Assembly (NCBI RefSeq): GCF_947623445.1 | Contig: NC_135248.1 | Location: 15,385,820-15,449,819 of the forward strand | Reading direction: 5' to 3' | DNA length: 64,000 bases | Origin: Clavelina lepadiformis | Lineage: Eukaryota; Chordata; Ascidiacea; Aplousobranchia; Clavelinidae | In this document: positions 14,650-28,000 of the stretch, in pieces | Layout of the letters: every line of letters starts with the position of its first letter | Position numbering within the stretch: position 1 is the stretch's first letter | Notes under the pieces: generated by a model | The model's database searches: none | What the model was told of the DNA's origin: nothing | Seen by the model: the letters and a program-made list of their open reading frames with translations, nothing else | Made by a program: the position numbers and the translations under genes

Positions 14650-16752
14650 GTGAGTTGAACTTTTGACTTTGATCATTTTGATTGTTTGACAAGTTTCTTG
14701 CCACAGGCGTTACTTTGTGGCGCGGTTAGCAATCAATTTTATTTTGATTGAAATCTGCGCTGATAAGAGATTTTAAGCAATCGGATCGTTTCGCTTTTTT
14801 GTCAGTGAGATTCACTTTGATATTTCTATAAAATCATTTCTGTTAAAATAAAGGTTTTTTATTTAGCGCTGCTTGATATTGGTTGCTGTCAATCATCTTA
14901 ATCATTTTTTAGGTCTTTTACTTTTTCCGAAAAAGGATTTAGTTGACAGCGAGTATAGACGAGTTTAAAATCGAGATTGACATGCGCCAACACGCAAAGA
15001 ACATTTCTGCATGTTTTGCTGACGTCATCTTTCAGTTAATCTTGGAGCCTTTGATGTAGAGCAAGTTTCAAAAATTAAACATATTGATCTGGTCCGCTGT
15101 TCGAAGACGTTGAAGCTTCGAATATTTCACTGACTTAAACGTAGACCGTGACCATCGTTATAAGTGTTGCATGACCAAGCATTGATACGTAAAATATCTG
15201 CAAAGTAAACACCTGTACCCAACCACCGGTCGTTCAAACGTCGTTACATTGTAACCAACAACCAGCATTCTACATTTGTTTGCCTTGCGATGTGAATTAA
15301 CGATTTGCTCTGTTCGAGCCAGACGTCTTACCCTTCGCCTCACATGTTGCTTGTGTTGTAAGATATGGCGGCTCTCTTCATGGCCTGAAGGGATCTATGA
15401 ATAGTTTTTAGGATCAACATAGAATGCGAACAACCAGTCTCGATAAGTTAGAATGCGAACAAGACATGGACGCTATGATAAAGAAATTTGTAAATGTCCA
15501 GTATTGCAACGTCACATCTACCAGTTGCATCGATCATAGGTTTTGGTGGTTTCAAAATTAAGTTACGTTGATTTTGAAACCGCAAACTAGATATTTTGGA
15601 GTTCAGTTGCTCAGCTTATAAAGTACATAGTATATCTAGATGTCCACGAGGCTGTACGAATCAATACAAATTTTGTATTTGGAAGATAAATTTCGTTATG
15701 TCGTGTTTGAAAGGTTCTTTTGCCTTGTGAAGTAAATTCCACAGCAAATCGCGAACAGTTTTTGTGTAAAGAGATCTCAGAGCGAAGTTACGTGTTTTCT
15801 AAGCGGTGTAGTCGTCGATTAGGGAGTTCCCCTGGTTTACAACTAGCATTATGCCTTCGTCACTTCCCTCGCGAAAACTTAATTCTGTTTTCCAGGAAAG
15901 ACTGCTCGCTGTCAATCAACAGGACAGGCGGTGGCAGACGTATGCTCTGTGCACGTGCGGTTAAACAACTGATTTTACTTGTTATGATTGACATATCCAC
16001 ACTCGCCTGCGCAGAGTTTAAGCGCTGTATAGTTTCAGAATCACTGTGCTCAGTTATATCAAAATAATTCTTACAATTCTATTCTAGCCGACACGAGGGA
16101 AAGAGGTGTTGTGAGCTAAAGATTAGCCGGTCTGCAGCGGGGTGGCGAAACGCACGCAAAAGCGAATAAAGTTATTAAGAACATGTTTTGCATACATCAG
16201 GATTGTTTATGAAAGCGTGAATGAATGTAGAACCTAAGAATTGACACAAAAATATCTTTGAGATGATTTGAAAAATTTTTAGCCGCGTACGTTATGTGTA
16301 GCAGTAACAGTTTGGATTATTAAAAAGTATTTGTTTGAAAAATCATGAATAAAAGATGAACTTTGGCGCCCACTACCCGCAATTTCCTAACTTTCAAACT
16401 GCGTTCCACAGCTTTTGCGAAATTCTCAAAATCAACGTAGAAGCCATTATGTGCTTTGTACCGGCAATGGTTGTAACAGGTCGTTTTATTCTGCTTTGTC
16501 GGTGCAGCAGCAAGATGTTGGTATTTACTCGGAGGTTAGAGTGACGCTAAGTGAACAGATTCCCAATGAAGCATATCATAGGTTTAATCCTGACGTCATA
16601 GTTAGGGTTTTCTAGGGCTCCAATATGAAAGTTTTGTAGAAATTATTTATCATTGAAATCAGGGTTACGTCATAGTAGGATTAATATTGATGTCATTGCA
16701 AAAAGTAGCTCTGACGTCATAGAAGTTGTATGATTGTTTGATAATTCTTGGA
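14650..16752. other. TRPA1 5' intron/intergenic sequence
   Basis: A frame of 115 codons at 15720-16067 has no flanking splice logic or recognised similarity and is not called. TGACGTCA occurs at 15020, 16591 and 16712; the last two lie just upstream of first exon 3. Confidence 0.4.
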
Positions 16753-17133
16753 ATGGCCTCGAGTTATGGGAAAAGTTCCAAAAACTCAAATCATTCAGCG
16801 GCCCATAGAAATCGTACTAAAGACGAGGACGAGCCGGTGCCACTTTTGTCTATGACGTCATCACCGGAATCAAAACATTCGAACGAGATTGTTGGAAACC
16901 ATTCGGTGACGTCAAAATCTGGTAAAAGAAAATTGAAGGGGGTTTCCGGTCTCATATTTGGAAACAGAAATAAATCAAAACAAAGGCCTCCAACATGGAG
17001 GAACAGATACTCCAACAATCTCTCTTATGACTCTTACTATGGAGATACTGTCGTACCATTTTCTGTTTATGACGTCACAACGGATAGAGGTCAAAGGCAA
17101 GATATGGTGAAGCTAAACCAATCTCTGTGTCAA
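16753..17133 (+). CDS. TRPA1: TRPA1 candidate first exon 3
   Basis: ATG at 16753 (an in-frame ATG at 16726 is the alternative), 127 codons, ending TCTCTGTGTCAA|gtatgt in phase 0. The product is basic and Ser/Asn rich with runs such as GKRKLKGVSGLIFGNRNKSK, and no signal peptide. Its last 26 residues (PFSVYDVTTDRGQRQD then MVKLNQSLCQ) align without gaps to the end of first exon 4 (PFSPCDVISDNNFRRE then IAKESDFMRQ), with 9 identities, and both end CAA|gtatg. This indicates duplicated alternative first exons. Three TGACGTCA palindromes lie inside the coding sequence (16853, 16907, 17070). Confidence 0.6.
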
Positions 17134-18557
17134 GTATGTCCGACATTGACGTAAATTTGACAAATAATGATCAATATATTCCTTTCATGTTTATATGAGA
17201 GGCTGCAATTTGCGATTCCTTTAGCATCGAGCGTCGTCACTTGTTCCACATAACTTGCGATCATAAAAATCAGATTGAGCCGAACGTTTCTTACACAAAC
17301 GCGTTCAAAATTGCACTCACCAGGAAAATAATTTAATTTAGCTATGAAATGTATGAAGGAAATGTTTATAGATTTCATTTGAACCCTGGGAACCAATAAT
17401 CACATTATTTTTATTTTAATCTGTGCCAGATGCGCTTCTTTCATAAATCGATATAAAATGTAAAGAAAATCGTCCGCAAATGTTATTGACCGATTCCAAC
17501 AAAAGCTGAAACTTCAACTGTTGGTTAAAACTCAATGATTGTTTGAATTAAAAAATTGTGGTAAAATGTGTTTCACATCAAGGTTCGCTTTCATGGATGT
17601 GGTTTTGTATAAAAAAGATCTTTAAATGATCCCGAAAGGCCGCATCTTTTCATACGTTTGTTAGGTTCGATTGCATTGTGTAGGCAACGTACGGTCTCCT
17701 TGAAAGGTAAAAATGAAAAATTGCTTAATCATTATTCCCAAATATTTACTGAAACGTTTTTAAGAAACCTTGAATGCTTTGGCACCCAGGATGAGACGAG
17801 AGTGTTTTTGTTCTGTTGCTAGATTTTACGGAAACTTGCGATACTTTTCTACTATAAAGCGTATAGAGTCTGTACGCTAGTCTATGCTATGGAATATAAA
17901 GCAGACAGCGTTGGTCGCAATTTGCTTCATCGAGTGCGTTTAGACTTTTTGGACATAAACTCTATTTCGATGGTCGTCGTCTGTGACGTTTTCAGGAAAT
18001 TCTTAGGTTTAAAGCTGACGGTGCATCGAGAGATTATATAACGGCGGCTAAAGTAGAATTATCGTCCTTTTGCTAATTTCTTGAACCGCGATATTCTCAG
18101 GTTTGCGTGTCACGTGATACGACAACAACTTAATAACTGCCGCCCATAACAAGGTCACACATGAAGGTGAAGGCATGAAGCTTTATGGGCTATTACTTGA
18201 GCGCCACAGTATATGTTCATGTCAATTTGCAATCTTAGGGATGTTTACGATGGGTTAAAGCGCCGATGTATTTCATTTATCTCCTGGTGACGTTGAACGA
18301 ATTTCAAACATAAGTTGATCGGTTGAGCGTTGAATACTGAATTGGCTGAAGACAGGTTCAACCAATCTATGCTAATTTATCTCTCTGCGTAAATGGGCAT
18401 CGTCGTTGCATGATATCTGTTGCACTTTGAATGTTTTTGTTTATAGTAAAGACATCTTGTAATTATAATGCGAAGATGTTGGATAATTAAGAGAAATATG
18501 CCACCGTAGATGGTCGTTATTTGCGCAGTGAAGCTGCTTGTTTTACGCCGTTAAATC
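17134..18557. other. Sequence between TRPA1 first exons 3 and 4
   Basis: No exon or repeat recognised. Probably intron of upstream-initiated transcripts and promoter of exon 4. Confidence 0.4.
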
Positions 18558-18929
18558 ATGACTTTAAACGACACAAAACACCCGGCAAATGTTGGCGTTA
18601 TGCTTGAAGTTTATGGAGACGGTTTCAGGGGTGACCCCCAACGGACAGCGAAGTTCCCCAAAATATCATTGGCGGTGTCGGGAAAGTTGGCCGACGCAGC
18701 TGACAAAAAATTGTTCAGCCCAAGTTTTAATGCATCGATGCTCAATGCTTTCAAATTTGCCCGGAAAAGTGAAAGAAAAACGAAACATTTGTCCGAAATC
18801 TTATCTATCGATGAAATGTATCGCAATTCGTGCACTGAGGAAAATGTGCTTCCATTTTCACCATGTGACGTAATATCTGATAACAATTTCAGGCGAGAGA
18901 TCGCCAAAGAAAGTGATTTTATGCGTCAA
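18558..18929 (+). CDS. TRPA1: TRPA1 candidate first exon 4 (proximal)
   Basis: ATG at 18558, 124 codons, ending ATGCGTCAA|gtatgc in phase 0, then an 88-bp intron to the common exon at 19018. With it the full protein is 1260 residues (human TRPA1 1119). No recognised domain; the sequence has a basic stretch (FARKSERKTKHLSEILS) and ends in the segment shared with exon 3. It is the closest start to the ankyrin repeats and the simplest default first exon. Confidence 0.7.
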
Positions 18930-19017
18930 GTATGCGCCAACTACATTTCTATGTCCATTTAAAAACAACTCACCAGATCGTGATTTGATTAAGTTCCTGG
19001 AAAAATTTGATTTACAG

Positions 19018-22000
19018 CTCGCCACCCAAGGAAACGTGAAGCAGCTGGCGGCATTATGCAACGCGAATCCCGGCCGAATGTTGAGCTGCGACCGAAAAGG
19101 AGCAACAATTCTCCATCATGCAGCGGCAGCAGGACAAACCGCGGTCATCAATTTCATCCTGCAGTCACCGGGTGGCCCAGAACGTAAGAAAATGGTCGAA
19201 CGGAAAGCTTAATTGGTCTTGGCAGCAATTAGATTAATTTAACTTATTCATTAATTAGTAACTATTCGTATTGATCACCAGTTCTTGCGATGGCCGACGA
19301 CTACAAATGCACGGCGCTTCACTGGGCGGTGGAGCAGGATGTCCCAGAGAGCGTCACTCTCCTGCTAGCCGGAGGAGCCGACGCCAGCATCAAGAACAAC
19401 TCGGGACACGGGGCTCTGCATCTGGCAGTTTATAAAAACTCTCTGAAAGCGTTGAAGGCGCTGCTGGACTCGAAGGTAATAACCAGTGGAAGTCATTTAA
19501 TGGAGGATGTGATTCGTTTAATGGAGGAGTTAATTCCATTTGTGAAGTTTGATTCATGGAACAAGCGTTTAACTTAAACATCGGTAGAAAATATTTTTGT
19601 CAAAACACTTTCACGGGTCAGCACCGGACGTAACTGCGCGTCCAAATACAAAGCAATTGTCATGATTCTCACGAGGATAGCGTTATAATAGAATGCATGT
19701 CTTCTTATGTGACGTAGACAATCAACTTTGATGACCGTGGCAACTCGGGCGTGACCGCTCTTCACGTGGCGGCATCAGCAGACCATGACGACGCTTTTAA
19801 GATGTTGATGGATGCGGGAGCAAAACCCTGCCTGCCGTGCTCTCAGGGATACAGACCCCTTCACATCGCGGCAATGACCGGATCAAGGAAGTGCGTTGTT
19901 GCTTTTATTTTCACGTTTCATGATAAATATCGCTTTCAGTTGGCAGATTTGTGGTCACTGTTTTATCTTTGACAATCGCTGACAAGGATTTTGTAAAAAC
20001 TTAACATATCAAAGATTTCTATTTGTGTTGTATTTTCGTTAACAACAGACTTGTTGCTGGATTTCGTTGTAGTCGTTGTTTTATGAGCTTCAAGCATTGA
20101 CAACAATCGTTGTGTTCTTGATCAGCATTGTTGTGTATTGAGAGATTCTCATATTGATATTATCTTGAAGAGTGATGCGGTTGTTGCTGGAGCACGCCCA
20201 GCAGTACGGGTACACCAGCGAGAAGCTCCTCTCTTACGGGGACAAGGAACAGAGCAGTCCCCTGCACAGCGCCGTCACCGGTGGAAACATTTGCGCGATT
20301 GAGCTGTGCTTGGAGTGAGCACTTCCATGACTCTTCTATACTTTAAAAGTTTTTTCAAAAATGTTTTAAAATAAACAATAAACATCAAATGCGTCACCTG
20401 CATCAGCGTAAGCTAATGTTTTATGTCGTTGTATAGTCACGGGGCAAGGTTGGATGTGAAGCAGGCTGACGATTCCACTCCCATGCACATGGTCTGCGCT
20501 CAAGGTGCGGTTGACATCATCAAACTTATGTTTGACAAAGCTCCGGATCAGGCCAGGTCTAGTCTCCTTATGCTGGACAAGCAGGACCACTCCCCCCTGC
20601 ACAAGTAATTATTTAATCAGCCTTCGACACTTTGTTGAACAAGTGAACATCTACGCTGTAGCTGTTGTTCACCTGGAATTGTCGCCTGTAATTATGTAGA
20701 ATTGTAAAACGCAATTTCGTGATGATGCAGCCAAGTCTGCCTCGCGTTTAACGAGGTCATAAGTTTGATGAGGTTCGATTGTTCAGGGCGGCCATGTTCA
20801 ACCATCCATCGATTGTCGAATACTTAGTGGAGCAAGGAGCAGATATGGAGCTTCTTGATGTTGATGAGAAGACCGCGCTTCTCGTCGCTGCTTCCCGCGA
20901 AAGCTGGGATTGTGTCCGGACCCTTCTACGCTTGGGAGCCAATGTCATGGTCAAGGTATTGAAATGATATCTCTGTTTATTTATTATAATCTTCCTTCTT
21001 TGGAAGGTTTCTAATCTTAAGTTTGATCTGTTCCAAGGACAAGGACGAAAGGAACCTGATGCACATCATTGTGCTACAGAAGGGCGACATCTGCTTCTTG
21101 GCCGGCAGAGGTTTGAAAGAAGTCCACGTGATCTGCACCAACTTGTTGACGGTTCGTGCCGGTATTTTATGTCATTTTGACCGATATTAATAAAATCACC
21201 GCAACCGCCAAGTCGCTTTAATCGTCATAGAGTTGATTGATTCATCTTGAATCGTATGTTGTAGAAACCGGACGTGTTCGAGTTGATGAGCAGACCAGAC
21301 GCTTACGGTTGCACGCCACTGCACTATGCGTGCCAGGAAGGAAACCTGGCCAGTTTGAAAACTCTCATGAAGTTGGGTGTCAGTGCCAGGTTGAAGTCGT
21401 GGAAGAAGCAATCCGCCATGCACTTCGCTTCTATGTACGGGAGGTACAACGCATGCGTCCGCTTGCTCGACAGCGACCAGGTGCGGACGTTACATTTCCA
21501 CTTGTATTTTTGTTTGAAGAGTATGAAATATTATAATAATGTCTAGAGTGATTTCACTGAATTCGAGATATTTTTAGGTAAATTTGTGTTTATTTATTTC
21601 AATAAATTAATGAGGAAAATGTCCAACTTAATGCAACAAAAAATCCAACTTAAAGTCACCAACAGTTAATTATTCCCTGGAATAAAATCGAATTCTTTAA
21701 AAACTTTCTTGGAAATGATTTAAATTTTCTGCAGGGTCCGAACATTATTAATGAGAAAGATGATCAAGGGATGACCCCTCTTCATTTCGCTGCGATGAAC
21801 GGACACGTCAAAGTGGTCCAACTTCTAATGAACAGGTCTTACCTTGCTACATTTGTTCTATTTGAATAAGGGCGACACCTCTAGAAATCATTTTCTACTC
21901 CAACAACGATGTAAACTTTTAAGCCCACAGATAATTTTACTTATTTACACAAGTTTAACTCCGTCATATACAGAGGAGCGATCATTCATCGAAACTTGAT

Positions 22001-25000
22001 CGGCGCGACTCCTCTGCACGTTGCTGCCTCGAGTGGTTATACGAGGACCATCAGGAGCCTGGTTGAGATGCATGGACACCTGCTGGACCAAGTGGACGGC
22101 GATGGGGTGGGTACCTATAGGGAGTTTTAGCGTTGTCGCGGTTAAAATATTGTTTCACTTACATCTCTATTCTACCTACATCTCTGTTTACGTCTCACAC
22201 CGGACAACACCATTGTTATTGAACTGTTGATAAGGGCTATTATCGATTATTCTCTGCTTCTTTCCAAACATCCTCTTTCTCTGTTGTTGCCAGAATACAG
22301 CCATGCACCTGGCTGCCAGCGCTGGTCACGTGAACGCTGTTGAACTATTGTTGGATCTCAACGCGTCGTTCATACGTAACAATGACGATGAAACTTGCTT
22401 CACTGAGGCGATAACCAATCAGAATCAAGAAGTGGCCATGGCAATAATCCAGGTATTTTCACGTCATCGTTACATAGTGTATACGTCATTACCAAGCGTT
22501 GAATCCCAAATTGTTTTACAAACTCATGGTTAATAATGGGTAATTGTGACGTCAGCACGATAGATGGAGCGAAGCGATGAAGCCGTTCTCCAAAGCAGAC
22601 TCCACGATCGTTCCTCCGGTCCTGCTCCTCATCCAATATCTTCCCGGTGTGTGCGTGGTGAGTGCAGGAAGCTCGCATCTGTAAACTTCTTCATCTTTTG
22701 AGCTGGAGCATACTCAGTGTCTGTGATTTCTATGCAGGCGGTATTGGATCGCTGCAAGGAGATGGCGGATGTTGACGTGAGGAGCGAGGAGTACTGGATT
22801 CGCTACAACTTCAAGGTTGTTGTCAAAATATTCCTCTTCTTAACAAACATCATTAAAATATAAAAACTTTCCTCCAAGAACACTAAAGTTTTCTTCCAGT
22901 ACTTGCAACCTTCCGCCAACGCCCGCGACGAAATCATCCGGAAGTGGAAGGAGCGTCAACGCGAAGAGAAGAATGATGAGGTTGTAAAGAAGCCGGCAAA
23001 CCTGATCTTCTCCTCCATGATATCAAATGGATCTGTGGCCCTGCCTGCTCTCAATGTAAGTATGAAATAACAGCCGTGTTGGAGCCGCTCCGGTGGTTGA
23101 AGTCAGTCAAAATGTAAATTGTCATGTCATGAAAATTGTCTGCTCAATGTCGCAGCTTTTGTAGAAAAACACCTGGTTTCTCTCATTTTGTTGCCCTCTT
23201 CAAGACTTACGTTTACTTTGCACTGAATTACATTTTTAAATATATTAATTATTTCTTAATTATACAAAACAAATAAAGCAATTCTCGTTTAACCTATGAC
23301 CTCTTGTTCATTGTTCCGTCAAGGTCATGGTTGAGTTCAATCGCGTCGAGTGCTTACGTCACCCCGTGTCTGTTGCGTATTTGCATCAAAAATGGTAAGT
23401 CGACGACGTCATATATTGTATCTATTTTTAAACAAAAGCAATTCTTGACGTCATATCTCCATGACAACCACCATAGGCGATCTTACGGAAGGCTCTTCCA
23501 CGGGATCAACCTGATTTTCTACATGATGAGTCTCTTCCCCATCACTTACATCGCGGCCAGCGTCAACTCATTTCCTCATCTCGAGAACAGCGGGTCCGAA
23601 TTTCCACCGTGAGTCACGTGCTTGTAAGGCGATAACCATTGGCTGCCAGAGTCCTGAACCTGGCTGAATGGATAAACTGAGCACATCATCGCCGTCACGT
23701 CTTGATGTGCTTATAACGGTTTATCTTTATGGGAATATGTTAGCAATTGTATTTTATTCTGTGTTCCAGCAACTTTGATTTCCATAAATTTAAGTAGAAA
23801 TTTTTTTGTTCTTTCTTGTTTAGCGGGAACGAAACGTTTTCTCGCATTCCGGTCTCCTTCTCCAGCTTCGAAAAATCGATGATGATTCTTCTAACTGTGG
23901 TCAATATCCTTCAGATGGTGAAGGAGGTTGTGCAGATGTATCAGCAGGTGAGAAAGCTAAACTTCATATTCATCAGGTCATCGCGGATTAATTTTTTCTC
24001 TTAAATAAAGCGATTTCGTAATTTATTTCCAACTTTGAAACTTTAGTTTGTGGAAGGGGAGTTTGGTCTTTTGTCACGTCCATTTGTCTAAACCAGTGGT
24101 TTTCAACCTGGGGGTCTTTAGCCTTTTTTCTAGGTGTTGCAAGAGCTTTCGACGTACCATAGAACACATTTTAGTAAAATTTAATTATAAATACTTTTTA
24201 TTTTGCTGCTGTGAATGCACAACAGCGTTACATGTGTTTAGCTGGATATTTTGGAAGGGGGTCGTTTGATTATATTGGGTTGAAAAATGGGTCGCTGAAT
24301 GAAAAAGGTTGAAAACCACAGGTCTAAATTATGTTCATCACATATCCGGGGAATTAGTTTTTATAAACTTGCCGACGCTTTCAGAGAATGAATTATTTCC
24401 TGGACTTTACAAACTTGGTGGAATGGACTCTCTACTTGACCAGCGTGTTGTACGTGGCCCCCTTCTTGACCGGATACCCGGTTCACTGGCAGTTTCAGGT
24501 CGGGGCCGTCGCCGTATTCTTGGCTTGGTTCAATCTCTTGGTCTTCTTACAGAAGTAAGCTCCCGGTCAATAAACCTCGTTGTTGTAATGTTCTGCTTAC
24601 GCCGACCTACAAGTCGTCATCTAGCTTTTTGTGTCAATATTTGAACCGTAACATTGTTGAAATAATTTGGAGCTGCGCTTCAATGAACGTACGAGGCGAG
24701 ATTACGACGATTTTTCTCGCAGGTTTGATTTGGCCGGGATCTACGTGGTGATGTTTATGCAGATCCTCAAAACTCTCATTCAAGTCCTCCTCTTCTTTTC
24801 ATTCCTCATCATCGCGTTCGCGCTCTCATTCACCGTTCTCATGAGGAATGAGGTATGAAGAGTCGATTTATTTTCATGAGTTTATTCATAAACTTTTTAT
24901 ATGATTTAAAACCAAACCCCGCACAGCACTTAAAAGTGTCAAAAGTGTCCCGAAGTTGGGATAAACCCCGCACAGAAGTGTCGCCTGGATACCTGCTTTA

Positions 25001-28000
25001 AATAAGTACAATGCAGGATCGTCAACAACGGGCGTTGAAGTTATTGTCCTTTATTTTCAGGCCGACCGCGCCTTCTCTGACCCCTTTCTGTCGATGATGA
25101 GAGTCACCACCATGCTACTGGGCGAGATTGGGTACCTGGAGACCTTCCTCGCTCCCTACGTGGATGGGAAGCCTGAAACTTATCACTTCGGGATCACATC
25201 CTTTCTCCTGCTCAGCGTCTTCATCTTGATGATGCCGATCCTGCTCATGAATCTACTCATCGGTCTGGCGGTTGGTGACATCGCTGAAGTGCAGAACAAC
25301 GCCGTGCTGCAGAGACTCGCAATGCAGGTGCCTCCATGAGATCCCGGCCTGACATAAATGCTTGTTGTGTGACGCAAACATTTCATTTGTGACGTAATTA
25401 AGGCAACGACTGGTTTCTAACCATGCCACATATGACTCTCGGCGACTCTTGATGACTATTTTTGTGCAGGTGCAACTCCACACTTCGATCGAGTCCAAGC
25501 TACCTGCAGCTTTCCTTGAAAGAGTCGACAAAAATTCCGTGACTTTTTACCCGAACAGACGATGTTACATGATGCAGAGAGTGTGGAATGAGGTTCGTTT
25601 ACATGACGTCACAGCGTAAACATTTTCCAATCGCTAATCTCCGTAATATTTCAACCATGACGTCTTACATAAGCGATGCATTGTTAACTTGTTAATAACG
25701 CTTAGTACACTCGATGAAGCTGATGCTTGCATTTTTATCATTGGAAAAGTTTTGGCAAAAAACTTTCTAAAATAAGAGCGAAGTTCGGCAAAATAACAGA
25801 TAGGAGATGGCATTGAGCCATTACCAGTGCGACCACTTAATCGAAAGTCTCCCATGTTGAAGGTTTTCAAGCACACCGGGGTCCAAACAGATTACGGAGA
25901 TTTGAGGGAGAGCCGCAGAGGAGATCCCAACATGGAGCACATGCGCGCAGAGATGATGAAGCAGAAGAGAAGGTGAGATGGAACACCTCAGCATGGTGCA
26001 TGTTTCTAACTATCAGTTGGTAAAATGGCCAAGTAGCTGAGTTAGTTATTACTTGGCCAACTACAACTAGTTGCTCTTCCTTATAACTTCCTAACTTTTC
26101 TGAATGCGCTTGTTGCAAGCGAGTGAGAAAAATTCGAATCGTGTCGGATTTTCGCTTCTAAAAGCGACGAAGTGAACACAACGCAAAGTATTTTCTGCTG
26201 CCACCCCAGGTTTATGCAATTTTTGTGAAGTCTCAAAATAGATGTTGTTTTAGCCTACAGCGCACAGCGTAGGGTGAAGGTGGCGGCTTCACGAGACTAA
26301 GTGTCGAATTTCAACAACAACAACAACTCGAGTTGAAATCCTTAAAAATACAAACCACATTTAACTTGTATAGTGAAGCGTTTATTAGCATAGATACGCA
26401 TCAATTTCGATAAAAACTTCGTTATGTCGTCAAAATAAAATAAACCAAAGCATCCATTAAGAGCGACGAAGAACTAATAGTAATTGTCTGTCGACATATT
26501 TTAGTTCTCCAAGAAAATTGAAGCATGGGTTTGACATTTAAAGCCATCTGTTCATGTCTAAGTAGCAGGATGAACATCGTAAACACTTCTCTAATTATTG
26601 AGAAACGCGAATAGAACTTAAAATACTTCTCTCAAAATTACGCAAGTTTGCTTCAATGCTATTTTGCTTTTTACTTAAATGTGACCTTTTACGTAAGCGC
26701 ACGAAATTCTTTCGCCTTTGAAATGGCACGAACGTAGGACGAGCTGTCCATAAGCCAATGTCGTTATGAGCACGACTTTAATCCACCTTTGGAAAGGTTA
26801 AATATAGATGTCATTTTACCAAATATGACATTAAACGCTTTACGACTTCAAGAAAACAGATTTCTTCAAACTAGAAAGGTCGTGCAGCTGTGACTCATCA
26901 TTTTCATCAACTGCTGTGACCTTCACAGAAATCGCGCCACTTTCCAGCTTCTTTGATGCGGCAATGAACGATGTCCTGGCTTCATTTCAAAGTGCTGGTC
27001 TGGACAAACGATAAACTTCTTCCAGTGCTAGAGCTTGTAGCATTGTTGTCCAAGTTGTTGTTGCCCAGCTTCATGTACTTGAAGAAGTGCCTGTTGTGGT
27101 GCTTGTAGATGACACAGTTGAAAAATGAGTTGGCAAATAATATCCTGGACGCCAAGTAAGCAAACGCGTTCCAAGCTGCTTTCGCTTCGGGGTTAAAGGT
27201 CATACTGCTTGGTTCGAGGGTCACGTCCATTGTGGAAATCATGACAGCGATGCCGGGCATGATGCACGCTGTGAACGCGCACACCACCATGCGGACAGTG
27301 GCGGTGACTCTGGATTCGAGCTTGTTCAGATTTTTCGCCCGAGGTAAGATTTTGGGACCTTCCATTGTGAGCTGTGGAGTTGTTCTGCTCCTCATCTTCT
27401 TTTCATCTAAACCATCCTCAACATCTTCGTCATTGTTTGCTTCTCGCTCCGGGATCTGCTCGCGGAAGTCCTCTGTGCGGGAGTAGCGGACTCTTCTCTT
27501 CTTGATGTGCTGTCTGACGTAATAGACCGCCCCAATGTTCAGACCCCACACACCGAGGAGGGAAGTCCCCAGAAAGACGAGATACGCGACGAACAACTAA
27601 AGATAGACAATGACGACACAATGATAATATCGTTCAGATAATATCGATGATATTATTGTCGACAAATAAATGTCAAAAGTTTACCTCCGGTGCTAATATG
27701 ACCCCAAGAGCGGTCACAGTGTAAGGGGTGCTGGGGTTAAATACTGGGATGATAGCGATGACGAAACTGAGTGCCCATATAGCAACAATGACGACCGCTG
27801 TGGCCTTTCCCGCGCGTCTTTGATGGCCTTTGCAGCTGAATGGGCGATAGATTGTCAGAAATCTGTTAATGAAATGACAAAATATTTCAAGTTTTTTGGT
27901 CGCGCGTACTGTAATCATTTTTATAACTTCATACAAACTCTGAATATCGCATAAATATTTGCTGACGTACCAAGAAGTCGACAGGAATTATTCGGTTAAG

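Noticed and set aside
15720-16067. 115-codon plus-strand frame between TRPA1 first exons
   Set aside because: No recognisable similarity, no donor in a useful phase, and composition like its surroundings.
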